Below are positions 9,892 through 18,728 of a stretch of 64,000 nt of DNA, piece by piece; the first letter of the stretch is position 1; every line of letters begins with the position of its first letter. The notes below the pieces were generated by a model. It had not been told where the DNA came from, did not search any database, and saw only the letters and a list, made by a program, of their open reading frames with translations. Made by a program: the position numbers and the translations under genes. This stretch comes from Microglena sp. YARC (taxonomy: Eukaryota > Chlorophyta > Chlorophyceae > Chlamydomonadales > Chlamydomonadaceae): positions 18,213,213-18,277,212 of the forward strand of contig CM039462.1 in the NCBI GenBank assembly GCA_022414725.1. The letters run 5' to 3'.

Positions 9892-10680
9892 CCAAACCCT
9901 CTCTATAGCCACACCTACCTCCAGCCTGTTTCGCTCCTCGTCGGTTACAGCGTCACTGTTCTTTTGCACACATACAGGTTGTGGAGATTCTCTGCCGCAA
10001 AGGGTGATTATGACCCCTCTTACTACCACCAATCTTTCAAACGTATTGCCCCCCCCACCCCCAGACACACACACCTCTATACCACACCCACCTCCAGCCT
10101 GTTTCACTCCTCGTCAGTTGCAGCGTCGCTGTTCTTTCGAACCACATAAAGGGGGTGGGTGTCCTCTGCTGTCAGGTTGGGTGATGGTGACCCCTTCTCC
10201 AACCACTAATCTTCAAAACGCCCCCCCCCCCCCCCCCCCCCCTATACCACACCCACCTCCAGCCTGTTTCGCTCCTCGTCGGCTGCAGCAGATCGCTGTT
10301 TTTCGCACCAAGTACATGTTATTGGATTTTCTCTGCTGCCAAATGGTGATGTTGACCCCTCTTACAACACCAATCTTTCAGCGCCATTTGCCCCCCCCCC
10401 CACACACACCACCCACACACTCGTACACACCTACCCCTCTATACACACCCCACTCCATCCTGTTTCGTCCTCGTCGGTTTGCTCACAGCGTCGCTGTTCT
10501 TTCGCACCACATAAAGGTTGTTGGAGTTCTCTGCTGTTAGGTAGTGGTCGTCATCGAGCATACCCACGGCACATGTCCACGTGCTGTTGAAGTCCTGGGC
10601 CCGTAGCTCTAGGGTGCCCTCCTCTTGCTTGTACATGAGTAGGCTGACGGAGCGCATCAAATCGCACACCACAAAGTGCC
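3341..10680 (-). CDS. DDB1: DDB1-like protein, C-terminal five exons (partial gene)
   Basis: DDB1 is the beta-propeller adaptor of CUL4 ubiquitin ligases and part of the UV-damaged DNA binding complex; it acts in nucleus and cytoplasm. Five minus-strand exons join in order: 10680-10453, 8720-8640, 7238-7137, 5321-5166 and 3418-3341. The last four have clean GT-AG borders and phase-0 junctions. Readable family signatures, in order, are CDLMRSVSLLMYK, AVGMLDDD, AENSNNLYVVRK, GEFHLGEFVNRF, GSLVMRLPDSE, TIEGVIGVIASLP, TSWRSFCNERK, GFVDGDLLEQFLDLG and VEELTKHVEDIARLH before the stop. GSLVMRLPDSE and GVIGVIASLP match the plant form better than the animal form. About 200 residues of a family near 1,100 are present. 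The 5' part is not seen up to the gap or beyond it, so the gene is incomplete here. Every intron is packed with tandem repeats. I am sure of the family; whether the gene is intact is open. Confidence 0.93.
3540..3710. repeat. 43-bp tandem repeat in the last DDB1 intron
   Basis: About four units of TTTATTCAGGTAACNAATG followed by AAATCACTGTA-like sequence. An (TAA)n microsatellite follows at about 3813-3846. Confidence 0.8.
4080..5165 (-). repeat. 180-bp tandem array of the DDB1 MQQ-donor junction
   Basis: Besides the true exon end at 5166, six copies of its last about 60 nt plus the GTGAGC donor lie at about 4085, 4271, 4451, 4631, 4810 and 4983 (spacing 173-186). Each reads GVDGDLLGQFLDLGAERMQQ or nearly so on the minus strand. 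Each unit also includes a piece of the dispersed CCTATTTGGCTACCCCCGGAC repeat. Confidence 0.93.
5166..5321 (-). CDS. DDB1: DDB1 penultimate exon
   Basis: A 156-nt exon of exactly 52 codons, in phase 0 at both ends. The acceptor is AAATGGCAG and the donor is GTGAGC. It encodes DAMRKVVRGVGGFDHTSWRSF, then a FVDGDLLEQFLDLGAERMQQ stretch typical of the DDB1 C-terminal region. This is the only full-length copy. Truncated copies of its 3' end lie downstream in the array at 4085-5163, and copies of its 5' end lie upstream at 5410-5760. Confidence 0.93.
5410..5760 (-). repeat. Copies of the DDB1 acceptor junction (four extra)
   Basis: The 5' end of the exon at 5166-5321, with its AAATGGCAG acceptor, is repeated at about 5412-5475, 5492-5556, 5590-5655 and 5690-5757. 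The copies are separated by GAGTTGATGT-type short repeats. Some copies still have an AG followed by a GATGC-like exon start. They would act as decoy 3' splice sites. Confidence 0.85.
5765..6215. repeat. TTGAGGTGAG minisatellite
   Basis: About 450 bp of short units (TTGAGGTGCG, TTGAGGTGAG, TTTCAGGTGCC) arranged in a higher period near 40 bp. It lies in the DDB1 intron upstream of the exon at 5166-5321, beside the acceptor copies. Confidence 0.92.
6261..6427. mobile_element. Foldback MITE with telomere-like core, 11-bp target duplication
   Basis: The direct repeat GCATAGCGGGG at 6261-6271 and 6417-6427 flanks inverted arms of about 50 bp. The arms include GCTAGTACCCACAAAGCCA and AGCCAGATCTCCTAA, and their complements at 6363-6405. 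The loop is GGTTTAGGGTTTAGGGGTTT followed by ATGGCTTAGGGTTAAGGG, similar to the plant-type telomere repeat TTTAGGG. The arms differ at only a few positions. Confidence 0.85.
6450..6740. repeat. Tandem repeat of about 62 bp, five units
   Basis: Units contain CATCAGTAATTCAGTCACTC and AATTGTGATATCAATCTGGTAGCG in succession. They sit in the DDB1 intron between the foldback MITE and the next MITE. Confidence 0.92.
6741..6939. mobile_element. MITE with CAGCTTCTAGGCAGCTCCC terminal inverted repeats
   Basis: Left arm 6741-6786 and right arm 6895-6938 are inverted copies of about 42 bp, beginning TTTTCAGCTA and including CAGCTTCTAGGCAGCTCCC with very few mismatches. The total is about 200 bp with no coding capacity. 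Related copies or halves lie at 48421-48480, 58490-58640 and 63974-64000. Confidence 0.88.
6990..7560 (-). repeat. Partial copies around the DDB1 LQ-donor exon
   Basis: Copies of the exon at 7137-7238, or of parts of it, lie at 7000-7090 (3' half plus a donor-like GTACAA), 7308-7375 (5' half) and near 7505-7540. The copies differ by point changes, for example TLLFVTIEG versus ALFVTIEG. They alternate with an AATA-rich dispersed repeat. Confidence 0.8.
7137..7238 (-). CDS. DDB1: DDB1 internal exon (TIEGVIGVIASLP)
   Basis: A 102-nt exon of 34 codons, phase 0 at both ends, with acceptor CCCTTGTAG and donor GTACGT. It encodes AAALKTLLFVTIEGVIGVI and then ASLPKPLFEILAKLQ, matching the DDB1 segment with the FGTVNG-like strand of the last propeller. 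Partial copies lie on both sides: one at 7000-7090 with its own donor-like GTACAA, one at 7308-7375, and a short one near 7500. Confidence 0.92.
7420..7755 (+). repeat. Dispersed AATA/TACGCC...GGGCCAGCC repeat, two copies
   Basis: Copies at about 7420-7500 and 7660-7755 carry an AATA-rich start, AGTACGCC, then TTGAGGGGCCAGCCCGTTTG and CTTGCACTGGGG. The same family occurs inverted at 2366-2445 and 3895-3970, directly at 44452-44525 and 44643-44715, and in part at 50655-50690 and 50805-50860. Complete copies contain ACGCCTTATTACGAGGCGT, which can form a hairpin. It is probably a short non-autonomous element; its class is not clear. Confidence 0.75.
8226..8320. repeat. 21-bp repeat GCGCTCAGAACGAA(AT)TGG
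   Basis: Five units with small changes. A further pair of about 50-bp direct repeats (GTCATTTCAAAATTCGGGTC and GTCATTTTGAAATTCGGGTC) follows at 8355-8450. This is intron sequence of the DDB1-like gene. Confidence 0.85.
8640..8720 (-). CDS. DDB1: DDB1 internal exon (HLGEFVNRF)
   Basis: An 81-nt exon of 27 codons, phase 0 at both ends, with acceptor CCAAACAG and donor GTAAGC. It encodes IVGEFHLGEFVNRFQPGSLV and then MRLPDSE, a strongly conserved block of DDB1. The acceptor region (CAATCTGTTTGGCAATGGG) is copied again at 9113-9131. Confidence 0.93.
8721..9330. repeat. Minisatellite next to DDB1 acceptor (GGGAGGGTGCACA)
   Basis: Tandem units contain GGGAGGGTGCACAGATTTTG and TGTGACATGGGAGGGCGCAC, with periods of about 18 and 43 bp. 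They begin directly at the acceptor of the exon at 8640-8720, and the acceptor sequence itself recurs at 9113-9131. A variant with GGGTGCGGATTGGGTTGTGT recurs near 9285. Confidence 0.8.
9370..10540 (-). repeat. Tandem array of the DDB1 RLE-donor junction (about 7 copies)
   Basis: Units of about 150-190 bp each carry, on the minus strand, AENSNN..YVVRKNSDA, TDEERNRLE and a GTGGGT/GTAGGT donor, then intron with a long G tract (C on the plus strand, at 9514, 9677, 9860 and 10219). The highest-coordinate copy belongs to the full exon at 10453-10680; the other six are exon-end fragments in the downstream intron. Confidence 0.88.
10453..10680 (-). CDS. DDB1: DDB1 internal exon (CDLMRSVSLLMYK), 3' end disturbed
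   Basis: The acceptor is CTCGTGCACAG at 10681 and above. The frame reads HFVVCDLMRSVSLLMYK, AQDFNSTWTCAVGMLDDDH and AENSNNLYVVRKNSDA, all DDB1. The last about 10 codons are disturbed. Compared with the neighbouring copies, which read TDEERNRLE before a GTGGGT or GTAGGT donor, this copy has small insertions and deletions and a damaged donor. This could be sequencing error in a repeat or a real mutation. The low boundary is therefore approximate. Confidence 0.85.
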
Positions 10681-10689
10681 CTGTGCACG

Positions 10690-11200
10690 AGTGCAAAAAT
10701 ACATATTCACAGGCTGAGGGAACAAATCAAATCACCCACCACCACTAAGTCACCACTGTGCACAAGAAAACACCAACACATTTAACAGCTGAGGAATATA
10801 ATCAAATCACCACCACCACAAAGTCACCACTGTGCACAGAAACACCAACACATATAACAGGCTGAGGAATATATCAAATCACCCACCACCACAAAGTCCA
10901 CTGATGCACAAGAAACACCAACACATATTAACAGGCTGAGGAATATAATCAAATCACCACCACCACAAGTCACACTGTGCACAAAGAAACACAACACATA
11001 TTAAAGGCTGAGGGAACGTATCAATGCCCAACAACACGGAGTGCCCTGAGCATGAGGTACAACAATGTAATTAGCAGGCTAGGAATGGAATCATATCGCA
11101 CATCATGGAAGTTGACCCTGGGCATGAGGTACACACACATATAGCAGGCTGAGGAGTAGAATCATACCACCACCACCAGGAAGTCGCCCTTGCATGAATA
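10690..11200 (-). repeat. Acceptor-side array upstream of DDB1 exon at 10680
   Basis: About six to seven degenerate units of roughly 70 bp contain CACCACAAAGTCACCACTGT and then GCACAAGAAACACCAACACA on the plus strand. The unit corresponds to the exon start and acceptor at 10660-10720 (CACAAAGTGCCCTGTGCACG). Indels make the copy number approximate. Confidence 0.7.
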
Positions 11201-11292
11201 CATTACATTAAGGACTTATCATAGGCAGGCCAGTGTTGTCTCAAGACAAGGGGAGCTACGTAGAAGCTCCAACACGTAGGCCTAAATATAAA

Positions 11293-11479
11293 TAGGGAAC
11301 GGCAATATGATATCACATGATATCATGTCATCATATGATATCGTATAATGCCGGCGGTCTGACTAGGTAACTTTGGCCTGGGGCATCATATCATATGATA
11401 TTAAATCATATAATTTTGTATGATGTCATATGATATCATACTTGTCTTTGGTCAACATCATATGATATGCCGTTCCCTA
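11293..11479. mobile_element. hAT-type MITE, copy 1
   Basis: Ends are TAGGGAACGGCA and TGCCGTTCCCTA, flanked by a perfect 8-bp duplication AATATAAA (11285-11292 and 11480-11487). The interior is full of TGATATCATATGATATCA palindromes. An 8-bp duplication with TAGGG termini is the hAT signature. Confidence 0.88.
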
Positions 11480-11529
11480 AATATAAAGGCAACAACAAAA
11501 CATTAGCAGACTGAGTTATGCACTATGAC

Positions 11530-11742
11530 TAGGATCGGCAAATCATATGATACTGACCAAAGGCGAGTATGATATCATATGATATCATACAAATTGCACC
11601 ATATGATTTTGTATTTAAATGGTTACTGTAGCCTAGTCAGACTGCCGGCATCATCTGATATCATCTGATGACGTGATATCATCTGATATCATCTGATGAC
11701 GTGATATATATATATGACGTGATATCATATTACCGTTCCCTA
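11530..11742. mobile_element. hAT-type MITE, copy 2
   Basis: Starts TAGGATCGGCAAATCATATG and ends TTACCGTTCCCTA. It shares GACCAAAGGCGAGTATGATA and GCCTAGTCAGACTGCCGGC with the other copies. Flanks ACTATGAC and CCTATAAC match at 6 of 8 positions, so this copy is older. An expanded CATCTGATATCATCTGATGA stretch lies near its right end. Confidence 0.82.
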
Positions 11743-11771
11743 CCTATAACTAGGGATATTAAGTACAATGT

Positions 11772-11937
11772 TTTGCTGGACTGAACAAGGTGCTGGGTTC
11801 GAAGCTCTACGAATGCGCTTCAGTGTTCGCGTCCTGTCGACCGTCATGTAGCACTTTCCAGTAAAGTAGCAGTCCGTTCTTAACCGCCGTAAGACAGGGC
11901 TCCCTTCATACCACGCCTCACCAGGTTTTATCATTAC
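11772..11937 (+). mobile_element. tRNA-derived SINE, copy 1 (5' part degraded)
   Basis: Contains a B-box-like GGGTTCGAAGC at 11796, a body with AGTAAAGTAGCAGTCCGTTC, and a tail CATACCACGCCTCACCAGG then TTTTATCATTAC. It aligns along its whole length with the minus-strand copy at 47685-47885. Confidence 0.78.
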
Positions 11938-12149
11938 TGAAGTACGATATAGTAAGACTACGACAAGTGTACTATTGTACGACAATTGTACTACAGTGAC
12001 ACAACGGCAATTTCAGGTGCGGGTATATCATATGTCAAATCCCCTCCCCCCCCACCACCACCACCAGCACAAAACAATGGATCAAAAAAATGCTATGTAT
12101 CATACATACATAATAAATACATGCATACAAGAAAGCCCATGACACCTCA

Positions 12150-15100
12150 CAAACACTGGAATCTGCGTAAAGCGCCATCAATGACCAAGGTGACTGCACC
12201 TCAATACAATTCAGACTGGAAAACTGAATACACATATAAAATCCACACTGCGAATCTGCGTAAAGCGCCATCACATGACCAAGGTGACTGCACCTCAAAA
12301 CAATTCAGACCTGGAAACTGATTAACGAATATAAAATCCACACTGGAATCTGCGTAAAGCGCCATCACATGACCAGGTGACTGCACTCAAAACAATTCAG
12401 ACCTGGAAAACTGAATACACATATAAAATCCACACCTGAATCCTGCATAAAGCGCCATCACATACAAGGTGACTGCACCTCAATACAATCCACACCTCTG
12501 GAAACTGAATACGAATATAAAATCCACACTGAATCTGCATACAGCGCCATCACATGACCAAGGTGACTGCACTCAATACAATTCAGACCTGGAATGATAC
12601 AAATACAAATATAAATCCACACTGGGAATCTGCATAAAGAGCCATCATGAAGTGACTGCACTCAATAACAAATTCGACCTGGAAACTGAATACACATATA
12701 AAATCACCTGAATCTGCATAAAGCCGCCATCACTGACCAAGGTGACTGCCACCTCCAATACAATTCACTGTTATAAAATCCACACCTGGAATCTGATTAA
12801 AGCCGCCTCACTTACCAAAGTACTGCACCTCATTACAATTCAGACTGAACTGAATACGAATTATAAATCCACACCTGGAATCTGCATAAAGCCATCACAT
12901 GACCAAGGTGACTTGCACTCAATAATTCAGACCTGGAAACTAATACGAATATAAATCCACACTGAGAATCTTGCATTAAGCGTCCATCACATGACCAAGG
13001 TGACGGCACCTCAATTACCAATTCAGACCTGAAAACTGAATATAATAAAATCCACACCTGGAAATCTGCATAAAGCGCCATCACATACCAAGTACTGCAC
13101 CTCAATCAATTCAGACCTGAAAGATATAAAACACACCCCTGAATCTGCATAAAGCGCATCAGAATCAAGGTGACTGCACCTCAATACAAATCAGACCTGG
13201 AAACTGAATACAAATATAAAATCCACCCCAAGGTGACGATCACTGCACCTCAAATACGACATCAATGACATCAACAAAGACTGAATGATCCAACTGGAAT
13301 TGCGACTGCATAATAATGTGACAATTCACCTGGAACTGAATAAAGAATTAAAATAAAAACCAACCTGAATCTTAAAGCGCATCTACTGAATCAACCTCAG
13401 AGCTGAACTGGAATATAAAATCCACACTGGAATCTGCATTTAAAGCGCATCACTTGGACTGACAAGGTGACTCAGACTGGAAACATAAATTCAGACCCAC
13501 ACCTGGAATCGTGGAATCTGCATAAAGCGCCATACTACCAATTGGCAATACTATAAATTCAGACCTGGAAACTGAATACGAATATAAAAATCCACACTGA
13601 ATCTGCATAAGCGCCATCACATGATCAAGAAACTGACTGCACATAAAGGCTCCAATACAATTCAACCTGGAACTGAATCGAATATATCAAAATCCAAAGG
13701 CACAATCTGAGCGCATACATGACTGCCAGTGACGCCATCAATACAATTCACTGGAATCTGAATAACACTGACCTCAATACAAGAATACAAATATTAAAAT
13801 CCAACTGGAGGCCATCATTGATCTGCATAAAGGCAAGGTGATGCCATCACACAGTGATAAGAGGCGCATCCAAGGTGAGACCCAATAAAATGACTGCACC
13901 TCAATACAACCCCTGAATAAAATGAAACCATCACAGACCTGCTGGAATGCCATCACATACATGAGACCTCAATACTTCCTCCCTGAAACGAATGCGAATG
14001 ACCGCACCCGAATAAAGCGCATCAGGTGCTGCACCTCAATACATTATACTGAAACTGCTGAATACGCACATCAAGGTGAACTGCCAGTCAATTACAATTC
14101 GACCACAATGTAGACTGGATGACTAGGGCATCATTTAACCAAGCACTCAATACATAACTCGTTAAAGGGGCCCAGAAATAAATCCCTGGACTGCACCTGG
14201 AAACTGAATAAATTCCACACTGGAACATATAAGCGGACCAAACGCCAGATGTGAAATGGCACGAATATAAAACACACAAGACTTGATAAAGACCTGCACC
14301 TAATACAATCAGACTGGAAAACTGAATACGATAATAAAATCCCACACTTGGAATACATGACAAGGTGACTGCACCTCAATACAATCTGAAACTGAATTAT
14401 AAATCCCTGGAATCTGCATAAAACCCATCACATGGACAAGTGAGCTGCACCTCCAATACATTCAGACTTGGAAACTGACATAAAATAAACTGGAATCTGC
14501 ATAAAGCGGGCCATCTTGACCAAGGTGATGCACCTTCAATACAATTCAGACCTGGAACTGAATAGAATAAAAATCCAACCTGGAATCTGCATTAAGCGCA
14601 TCACATGACCAAGGTGACCTGCACCTCAATACAATTCAGGACCTGGAAACTGAATACGGCGAATATAAAATCCACTGCGAATCTGGCATAAAGCCTCATA
14701 TTGACAAGGTGACTGCCACCTCATACAATTCAGACTGGAAACTGAATACGAATATAAAATCAACCTGGAATCTGCATAAAGCGCCATCACATTGACAACT
14801 GCACTCAATACAATTCAGCACCTCAATACAATTCAGCCTGGAAACTGGAATACAAATAAATTCCAACCTGAATCTTAGAATTAAAATGACCACTGCTCAA
14901 TACAATTCAGACCTGGAAACTGAATACGAATATAAAATCCACACCTGAATGCTGCCCATATCATGACCAAGTGACGCTTGACCTAAGGTGACAATACAAT
15001 ACAATTCAGACCTGGAAACTGAATACATATAAAATCCACACCTGCGAATCTGCATAAAGCACTTTGACCCATCAATTAAATTTCATTACTGAAGCAAGTG

Positions 15101-17728
15101 ATACGATATAAAATCCACAATGAATGCACCTCATAAAGCGCATACTTGACCAAGGTGACTGGCACCTCCAATACAATTCAGACCTGCGAAACGAATACGA
15201 ATATTAAAAATCCAACCTGGATCTCAATAAGCGCATCACTTGCCAAGTCGAAACCCTCCACACAGATGGAACTGGAATGATATAAAACCCAACCTGAATC
15301 TGCATGACAAGGTGAGCCGCACCTCAATACAATGCACCAACCTGGAAACTGAATACGAATATTAAAGCCACACCTGGAACCTCAATAAAAAAAAAAAAAA
15401 AGGCCGGGCCAATTTTTTCCCAAACCATTGGGGGGGGAAAAAACCAGGCAGCACCTCACACTAACTCAGACCGGAAACTGAATACGAGATAAAAATCACA
15501 CTGAATCCATAAGCGCCTCACATGACAAGGTGACTGCACTCAAATACAATTCGATGAACTGAAACGAAATAAAATCAACTGAATTGCATAACAGCGCATC
15601 ACTGCAAGTGATGACATCACTATACAGACTGAAATGATAGAAAAAAATCACTGATGCATAACGCCATCACCATGCAGGTGTGCACTCCAATACAATAGCT
15701 GGAAACTGGAATCAATATAAAATCAATATCTGCATTAAAGCTCCATTCAAGGTGAGCACTAAACATTTCAGACTGAAACTGAATAACGAAATATAAAATC
15801 CACCACTGAGAATCTGATAAAGCCATACTGGACCAATGACGAACCCAATACATAAGACCTGGAAATGAATACGATATAAAATGCACACTGGAATTGCATA
15901 AGCGCCATCACTTGACCAAGGTGACTGCACCTCAATACAATTCAGACCTGGAAACTGAAACGAAAATAACATCCACACCTGAATCGCTAAAGCCCATCAC
16001 ATGACGTACTCCACCTCAATACAATCAGATGGAAACTGACATAGAATAAATCCCACCTGAATCGCATAAAGCCATCTGACAATCTGCACCTCATACAATC
16101 CAACCTGGAAACTGAATACACATTAAAATCCACCCTAAATCTCATTAAGCCCATACAGACCAAGGACTGCACCTCAATACAATTCAGACTGGAAACTGAA
16201 TACATATATAAAATCCACACCTGGAATCTGCATAAAGCGCCATCACTTGACCAAGGTGACTGCACCTCAATACAACTTCAGACCTGGAAACTGAATACGA
16301 ATATAAAATCCACACTGGAATCTGCATAAAAGCGCCATCACATGACCAAGGTGACTGCACCTCAATACCAATTCAGACTGGAAACTGAATACACATATAA
16401 AATCCACACTGGCAATCTGCATCTGCCAACGCCAAGGTGATCACTTGACGGAAACTGAATAGAAATAAAACCACGAATCTGATAAAGCGCCATCACATGA
16501 CAAAGGTGACTGCAACCTCAATACAATTCAGACCTGGAAACTGAATACGAATATATTAAAATCCACACTGTAATTCTGCATAAGCCACCATCACATTTGA
16601 CCAAGTGACTGCACCTCATACAATTCAGGACCTGGAACTGAAATACGAAATAAAATCACTAAATACCTGAATAACAGCGCAATCACTTGACCAAGGATAC
16701 TTGCACCTCAATACAATTCAGACCTGGAAATAATAGATATAAATCACAGACCTGAATCTGCATAAAAGCGCCATACTTGACAAGTGACTGCACCTCAATA
16801 CAATTACGGAAATGATACGAATTATAAAATCCACACCTGGATCTGCATAAAGCGCATCACATGACCAGTACTGCACCTCCCATCAGACACCTAAACTGAA
16901 TCGATATAAATCCACACCTGGAATCTGATTAAAGCGCCATCATCACATGACCAAGTGACTGCACCTCAATACAATTCAGACCTGGAACTGAATACGAATA
17001 TAAAATCCACCTGAATCTGCATTAATAGCGCCATCACATGAAAAAAGTGACTGCCACCTCAATACAATTCCCCAGACCTGGAAACTGAATACGAATACAA
17101 AATCCCACACCTGGAATCTGCATAAAGCGCATTCACTTGCACATACAAAGTGACTGCACCTCATACAATTCAGACCTGGAAACTGAATACGAATATAAAA
17201 TCCACACCTGAATCGCATAAGCGAAATCACTGATCCAAGTGACTGCACCTAATACCTTAATAAATCAGAAACCTGGAAAACGAATCAGATATAATCAAAT
17301 GATTCATAAATAATCCAACACCTCGAATCTCATAAAGCCGCCATCACTACCAATGGACTCACCTCAATACAATCAACCTGAAACAATACGAAATTAAAAT
17401 CCACACCTGGAATCTGCATAAAGCGCCATCACTGACACAGGTACTGCACTCAATACATTCAACCTGGAAACTGACTACGAATATAAAATCCACACTGAAT
17501 CTGCATAAAGCCATCACATACAAGGTGACTGCACCTCAATACAATTCAGACCTGAACTGAATACACATATAAAATCCACACCTGGAATCCAAAAGCGCCA
17601 TCACTGCACCCAAGTGACTGCACCTCCAATACAATTCAACCTGGAACTGGAGAAATACCAAATTAAAATCCACCTGAATCTGCATAAGGCACATCACATA
17701 CCAAAGTGACTTCACCAAATACATAGCC
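12150..17728 (-). repeat. 93-bp tandem array built on a DDB1 exon-donor junction
   Basis: About 60 copies of a unit of roughly 93 bp run up to the gap. Read on the minus strand, each unit contains CSHLGHVMALYADS followed by a CAGGTGTGG donor-like sequence and about 50 bp of intron. This matches the DDB1 segment just before the exon at 10680 (the HxxALY...GDF stretch in plants), so the units are copies of the 3' end of the next upstream exon plus its 5' splice site. The original full exon is not visible and may lie in the gap. Individual copies differ by many 1-4 nt indels, mostly deletions. The exact splice phase cannot be decided. Confidence 0.8.
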
Positions 17729-18728
17729 NNNNNNNNNNNNNNNNNNNNNNNNNNNNNNNNNNNNNNNNNNNNNNNNNNNNNNNNNNNNNNNNNNNNNNNN
17801 NNNNNNNNNNNNNNNNNNNNNNNNNNNNNNNNNNNNNNNNNNNNNNNNNNNNNNNNNNNNNNNNNNNNNNNNNNNNNNNNNNNNNNNNNNNNNNNNNNNN
17901 NNNNNNNNNNNNNNNNNNNNNNNNNNNNNNNNNNNNNNNNNNNNNNNNNNNNNNNNNNNNNNNNNNNNNNNNNNNNNNNNNNNNNNNNNNNNNNNNNNNN
18001 NNNNNNNNNNNNNNNNNNNNNNNNNNNNNNNNNNNNNNNNNNNNNNNNNNNNNNNNNNNNNNNNNNNNNNNNNNNNNNNNNNNNNNNNNNNNNNNNNNNN
18101 NNNNNNNNNNNNNNNNNNNNNNNNNNNNNNNNNNNNNNNNNNNNNNNNNNNNNNNNNNNNNNNNNNNNNNNNNNNNNNNNNNNNNNNNNNNNNNNNNNNN
18201 NNNNNNNNNNNNNNNNNNNNNNNNNNNNNNNNNNNNNNNNNNNNNNNNNNNNNNNNNNNNNNNNNNNNNNNNNNNNNNNNNNNNNNNNNNNNNNNNNNNN
18301 NNNNNNNNNNNNNNNNNNNNNNNNNNNNNNNNNNNNNNNNNNNNNNNNNNNNNNNNNNNNNNNNNNNNNNNNNNNNNNNNNNNNNNNNNNNNNNNNNNNN
18401 NNNNNNNNNNNNNNNNNNNNNNNNNNNNNNNNNNNNNNNNNNNNNNNNNNNNNNNNNNNNNNNNNNNNNNNNNNNNNNNNNNNNNNNNNNNNNNNNNNNN
18501 NNNNNNNNNNNNNNNNNNNNNNNNNNNNNNNNNNNNNNNNNNNNNNNNNNNNNNNNNNNNNNNNNNNNNNNNNNNNNNNNNNNNNNNNNNNNNNNNNNNN
18601 NNNNNNNNNNNNNNNNNNNNNNNNNNNNNNNNNNNNNNNNNNNNNNNNNNNNNNNNNNNNNNNNNNNNNNNNNNNNNNNNNNNNNNNNNNNNNNNNNNNN
18701 NNNNNNNNNNNNNNNNNNNNNNNNNNNN
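17729..18728. other. Assembly gap, 1000 N
   Basis: Exactly 1000 N between the 93-bp array and the 1.38-kb satellite. The round number indicates a scaffold gap of unknown true size. Orientation and adjacency of the two sides rest on scaffolding only. Confidence 1.

Noticed and set aside
12150..17728. CRISPR-like array
   Set aside because: The units are contiguous without unique spacers, the sequence is eukaryotic, and the unit matches a DDB1 exon end.
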